In this document: positions 61,197-64,000 of the stretch, piece by piece
Position numbering within the stretch: position 1 is the first letter of the stretch
Layout: each line of letters opens with the position of its first letter
Origin: Bacteroidales bacterium
GTDB taxonomy: Bacteria > Bacteroidota > Bacteroidia > Bacteroidales > F082
DNA: 64,000 bases
Assembly (NCBI GenBank): GCA_023229245.1
Contig: JALNZU010000001.1
Coordinates: forward strand, 186,001 to 250,000
Reading direction: 5' to 3'
Position numbers and translations under genes: made by a program
The notes under the pieces: model-generated
What the model was told of the DNA's origin: nothing
Seen by the model: the letters and a program-made list of their open reading frames with translations, nothing else
The model's database searches: none

Positions 61197-62797
61197 AAAA
61201 GACAATCAACATCACCATTAGTGGTCAATTATTTCACATTGAAGAAGACGCTTATTCCCGTTTGAGCCAATATATTACTAACATCAAACAATATTTTGAA
61301 GGAAGCGATGGGCAAGAGGAGATCATAGCCGATATTGAAAGTCGTATTGCCGAGCTCTTTCAGCAAAACCTGAATGAGTTTAAACAGGTTATCAGTTTGC
61401 AGGATGTTCAACATATCATTGAAGTATTAGGACAGCCATCCGAGATGGATGACGAAGGCAATGGCAATGCGCCTTCACAAGGCAAGAGTTATAGTTTTAA
61501 AAGGCGTTTGTTTCGTGATACCGACAACCGGAAGGTAGCTGGTGTAGCAGCAGGTTTAGCCGCTTACTTCTCTATTGACCCGATTTGGTTTCGAATCGCA
61601 TTTCTTGTTTTAACACTTGCCTCTGGCTCAGGAATTTTGGTGTATATTATCCTTTGGATTCTGATACCAGCGGCTCGTTCTACCACCGAGAAGCTTGAGA
61701 TGAAAGGAGAGCCTGTAAACATTGAAACTATTGAAAAGTCAATACGTGAAGAACTCGCTCATGTAAGATCGTCTTTAAACGAATTTGCCAAAGAAGCCCG
61801 TGAAAGCATGAAGACGGCCGGTAAGCATACTGGAAATTATTCTAAAAAAGCAGCTCACAATTTGCTTAGGTTTTTTTATGCCGTTGTTCGTATCTTAGCT
61901 ATTGTGATAGGGCTTATATTCCTATTTGCCGGACTGAGCCTGATCATGGCAGCCGGGAGTTTCTTTTTAGGCTGGGATAATTTTTCAGTCCTGCATGATC
62001 TTGGGATCCCAGTGCTTCACACTGAAAAGATCATCCCATATCTGTTTGCGAATCCGTTTGCTGTTTCTTTAGCACCTATGGCCATAGGTGGCTTTATTGC
62101 CATACCTCTTATTATGCTTGTTTATGGTGGATTGAGATTAATTCTCGGACGTTTAGTCAGGCTCCCGGGTTTAAGTGGTATCGCAGCAGGACTGTGGGTT
62201 GCAAGTATAGTAATATTGGCCTATATTATTTTTGGTCTGATGTTGGACTTACGGGAAAGCTACCATAGTATTTCCGACGAAATGATTCTTGAAGAGACCC
62301 ATAGCCCGGTTTTGACGATCTCGATTGACAATACTCCACAATTAGAAGCCAATCAATATCTTCAGTTTTTCGATTCTTATGTGCAATTTATTTCCAATGA
62401 CGCACATGCCTATCTTCTTCCCATGTTTTACGTAGAATATACTGATAAGGACTATCCGTTTGTGCTAACCAAATTTGAAGCCAGAGGTAGCAGCATAGAG
62501 GAAGCACGTGAGCGCACCAAAGGTATCCGGTTTGAAATCCAGAACAATGATTCTTCACTATTGATACCCGGCAGCTTTAGTCTTGCTACAGACGAGAGTC
62601 TTAGGGCACAACAAGTCATAGTCACTTTATATTTACCCGAAGGGAAGCAGGTGTATTTTGATGAAAGCACGCACCACTATTTCAGCCAGCACCCTTCTTT
62701 TAGAATGAGGCACCACACATATGCCGGATCATACTGGATAATGACAAAAAAAGGACTCAGACCTTCTAAAGAAATATCGCAATCTACCTCTTCCTGA
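61193..62797 (+). CDS. PspC-domain envelope protein
   Basis: From the ATG at 61193 the protein has 534 residues. The N-terminal cytosolic domain starts KKTINITISGQLFHIEEDAY and includes DIESRIAELFQ. A PspC domain follows (about 105-165: FRDTDNRKVAGVAAGLAAYFSIDP). Further membrane helices and a C-terminal beta-rich, probably extracytoplasmic region (about 370-534) complete it. PspC proteins sense or relieve membrane stress. The overlap with padR implies coregulation. Confidence 0.9.
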   Translation: MKKTINITISGQLFHIEEDAYSRLSQYITNIKQYFEGSDGQEEIIADIESRIAELFQQNLNEFKQVISLQDVQHIIEVLGQPSEMDDEGNGNAPSQGKSYSFKRRLFRDTDNRKVAGVAAGLAAYFSIDPIWFRIAFLVLTLASGSGILVYIILWILIPAARSTTEKLEMKGEPVNIETIEKSIREELAHVRSSLNEFAKEARESMKTAGKHTGNYSKKAAHNLLRFFYAVVRILAIVIGLIFLFAGLSLIMAAGSFFLGWDNFSVLHDLGIPVLHTEKIIPYLFANPFAVSLAPMAIGGFIAIPLIMLVYGGLRLILGRLVRLPGLSGIAAGLWVASIVILAYIIFGLMLDLRESYHSISDEMILEETHSPVLTISIDNTPQLEANQYLQFFDSYVQFISNDAHAYLLPMFYVEYTDKDYPFVLTKFEARGSSIEEARERTKGIRFEIQNNDSSLLIPGSFSLATDESLRAQQVIVTLYLPEGKQVYFDESTHHYFSQHPSFRMRHHTYAGSYWIMTKKGLRPSKEISQSTSS

Positions 62798-62837
62798 TTT
62801 TATTAGTAAAGCGAAAACAGCAAGTCGGGTTTTATTG

Positions 62838-62869
62838 GCTGCCGTATTTACAATAAATTTGTCGGCAGC
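62838..62869. repeat. 7-bp GC-rich inverted repeat enclosing the corA -7 box
   Basis: GCTGCCG (62838-62844) and CGGCAGC (62863-62869) are exact reverse complements. Their 18-base interval contains the -7 box of corA. No T-run follows. Confidence 0.65.
62854..62861 (+). promoter_or_regulatory. Putative -7 box for corA
   Basis: TAAATTTG lies 29 bases before the corA ATG, within the inverted repeat at 62838-62869. A TTT stands at the -33 position. Confidence 0.5.
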
Positions 62870-62890
62870 ATTCTTAAAATCTATCCAAGT

Positions 62891-63979
62891 ATGAATCAGA
62901 AGAAAAAGAAAAATCTCAGACATACCAAACGAAGCGCTGTTCATGCCAAGATAGGCCTGCCTCCTGGAAGCTTGGTGCACACCGGAACGCGCAAAATGGA
63001 AGATATCCGTGTAGTATTACGAAGTTATGATCCACAACAGCTGGTAACAAATCTAATTCATACCACCGATGAGCTTCAGCAGGTCAAACAACCGTCTAAA
63101 CCAGTATGGATACAAATTAATGGACTACACGACACACAACTGATAGGCGATATTGGACGTTTATTCAATGTGCATCCATTAATACTGGAAGATATACTGA
63201 ACACAAATCAACGCCCCAAGATAGAACTGATGGACGACCAACTTTTTCTGATCATCAGAACAATGGATGTGTTACCCGACAAAGGGTTGGTTACCGACCA
63301 AATTGGCTTTATACTCAAAGACAAGCTGTTGATATCTTTTCACGAAAGCGAGTTGGATATTTTCGCTCCCTTATACAAGCGCTTAGAATCGGACAATAGT
63401 TATATCCGAGCTCAAAGTACTGATTATCTGTTATATGCTATGATTGATATAGTGGTGGATAATTATTTCAATGCGTTGGATCATTGCGCCAATCAATTGG
63501 ATTATATAGAGAACTTAGTGTTTGAAGAACCCACAGAAGCTTTGTTAGCAGGTATTCAGGAGGTTCGCAAAGATTTATTACTCCTTAAAAAAACCATTTA
63601 TCCTTTGCGTGATTTACTTCAAACACTCTCCAAGACCGATGTGCCCGTGATCAGTTTCTCACAACACAGATATCTCCGCGATGTGTATGATCATGTACTC
63701 TTTATCACCGAAACTATTGAGACTTACCGCGAACTCAATACCGGACTACGGGAGGCGTATCTGTCGGCTATCAGCAACAATATGAATCAGGTGATGAAAA
63801 CCCTGACTATTATTGCGACTATTTTCATCCCGCTTACGTTTATTGCAGGGGTTTACGGGATGAATTTTCGTTTTATGCCCGAGCTGAACTGGAAATATGG
63901 TTACATCCTGATCTGGGGGATTATGTTGGCGATCGCAGCATGGATGGTATATCGATTCAAAAAACTGAAGTGGTTTTAA
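62891..63979 (+). CDS. corA: CorA magnesium/cobalt transporter
   Basis: The 362-residue protein has the CorA layout: a large cytosolic alpha/beta N-domain (HPLILEDILNTNQRPKIE), a long helix (about 200-290), and two C-terminal membrane helices joined by the YGMNF ion-selectivity loop. The basic tail ends YRFKKLKWF. It forms pentamers that import Mg2+ in the inner membrane. It is 93 bases downstream of pspC with its own promoter. Confidence 0.95.
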   Translation: MNQKKKKNLRHTKRSAVHAKIGLPPGSLVHTGTRKMEDIRVVLRSYDPQQLVTNLIHTTDELQQVKQPSKPVWIQINGLHDTQLIGDIGRLFNVHPLILEDILNTNQRPKIELMDDQLFLIIRTMDVLPDKGLVTDQIGFILKDKLLISFHESELDIFAPLYKRLESDNSYIRAQSTDYLLYAMIDIVVDNYFNALDHCANQLDYIENLVFEEPTEALLAGIQEVRKDLLLLKKTIYPLRDLLQTLSKTDVPVISFSQHRYLRDVYDHVLFITETIETYRELNTGLREAYLSAISNNMNQVMKTLTIIATIFIPLTFIAGVYGMNFRFMPELNWKYGYILIWGIMLAIAAWMVYRFKKLKWF

Positions 63980-64000
63980 ATTTACCAACTGTTTTCCTTA

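Noticed and set aside
1..64000. CRISPR arrays, insertion sequences, prophage or integrase sites
   Set aside because: No regularly spaced repeats, transposase-like proteins, or att-like duplications next to the tRNA were seen.

Overview
The window is a contiguous piece of a Bacteroidota chromosome. The evidence is a SecD-SecF fusion, the gliding lipoprotein GldH, two candidate type IX secretion (T9SS) parts (a PorE-like TPR/WD40/CRD/OmpA protein and a DUF5103 plug protein), the TamL lipoprotein form of TamA, and many Bacteroidota-type -7 boxes (TAnnTTTG) upstream of genes with A/T-rich leaders and little Shine-Dalgarno signal. Both the Rnf and Nqr complexes are present, which fits Bacteroidales or a related order, but I cannot place it more finely. 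The DNA is AT-rich and gene-dense. I see no insertion sequences, phage genes, CRISPR array or rRNA. One tRNA gene (tRNA-Pro, GGG) is present.

Layout. 1-5.4 kb (minus): a truncated porE-like gene, tatA and secDF. 5.7-6.1 kb: a small lipoprotein cytochrome c. 6.2-10.9 kb (minus): DUF4783, YihY, glycosyltransferase, gpsA and a LysM/glucosaminidase. 11-18 kb (plus): an unknown lipoprotein, rseC, rnfBCDGEA and a small HMA metallochaperone. 18-25 kb: DUF3298 protein, outer-membrane barrel, waaA, a zinc-ribbon protein, a cytidylate-kinase-like protein and two tandem paralogous lipoproteins. 25-33 kb (plus): holB, ricT, gldH, PBP1A and a RelA/SpoT enzyme. 33-40 kb: nnr (minus), cytochrome c peroxidase, clpB, rsmE and a DUF4159 protein. 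40-47 kb (minus): S9 peptidase, a RecD-like helicase, tamL, an isolated groES with a thioredoxin/glutaredoxin tandem protein, and apbE. 47-53 kb (minus): nqrABCDEF. 53-57 kb (plus): T9SS plug and priA. 57-60 kb: retropepsin, LOG family and trxB (minus), then tRNA-Pro. 60-64 kb (plus): heme-binding protein, padR-pspC and corA.

How it works together. The strongest theme is ion-coupled electron transfer: Rnf (ferredoxin:NAD) and Na+-NQR (NADH:quinone) lie about 30 kb apart, with one ApbE flavinyl-transferase that would load FMN on subunits of both, and RseC beside rnfB. Three c-type heme proteins point to a periplasmic electron-transfer chain as well. The second theme is the envelope: SecDF, Tat, TamL, PorE-like, plug, GldH, PBP1A, WaaA and the cell-wall hydrolase.

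Most genes are recognisable housekeeping families; no wholly new multigene system is evident. The items most worth a second look are regulatory. A perfect FNR-type palindrome lies upstream of nqrA, three inverted repeats lie in the 313-base leader region of rnfB, the apbE -7 box abuts the nqrF terminator hairpin, and dyads lie beside the LOG and corA promoters. The tandem lipoprotein pair of unknown function is the most novel-looking coding locus.
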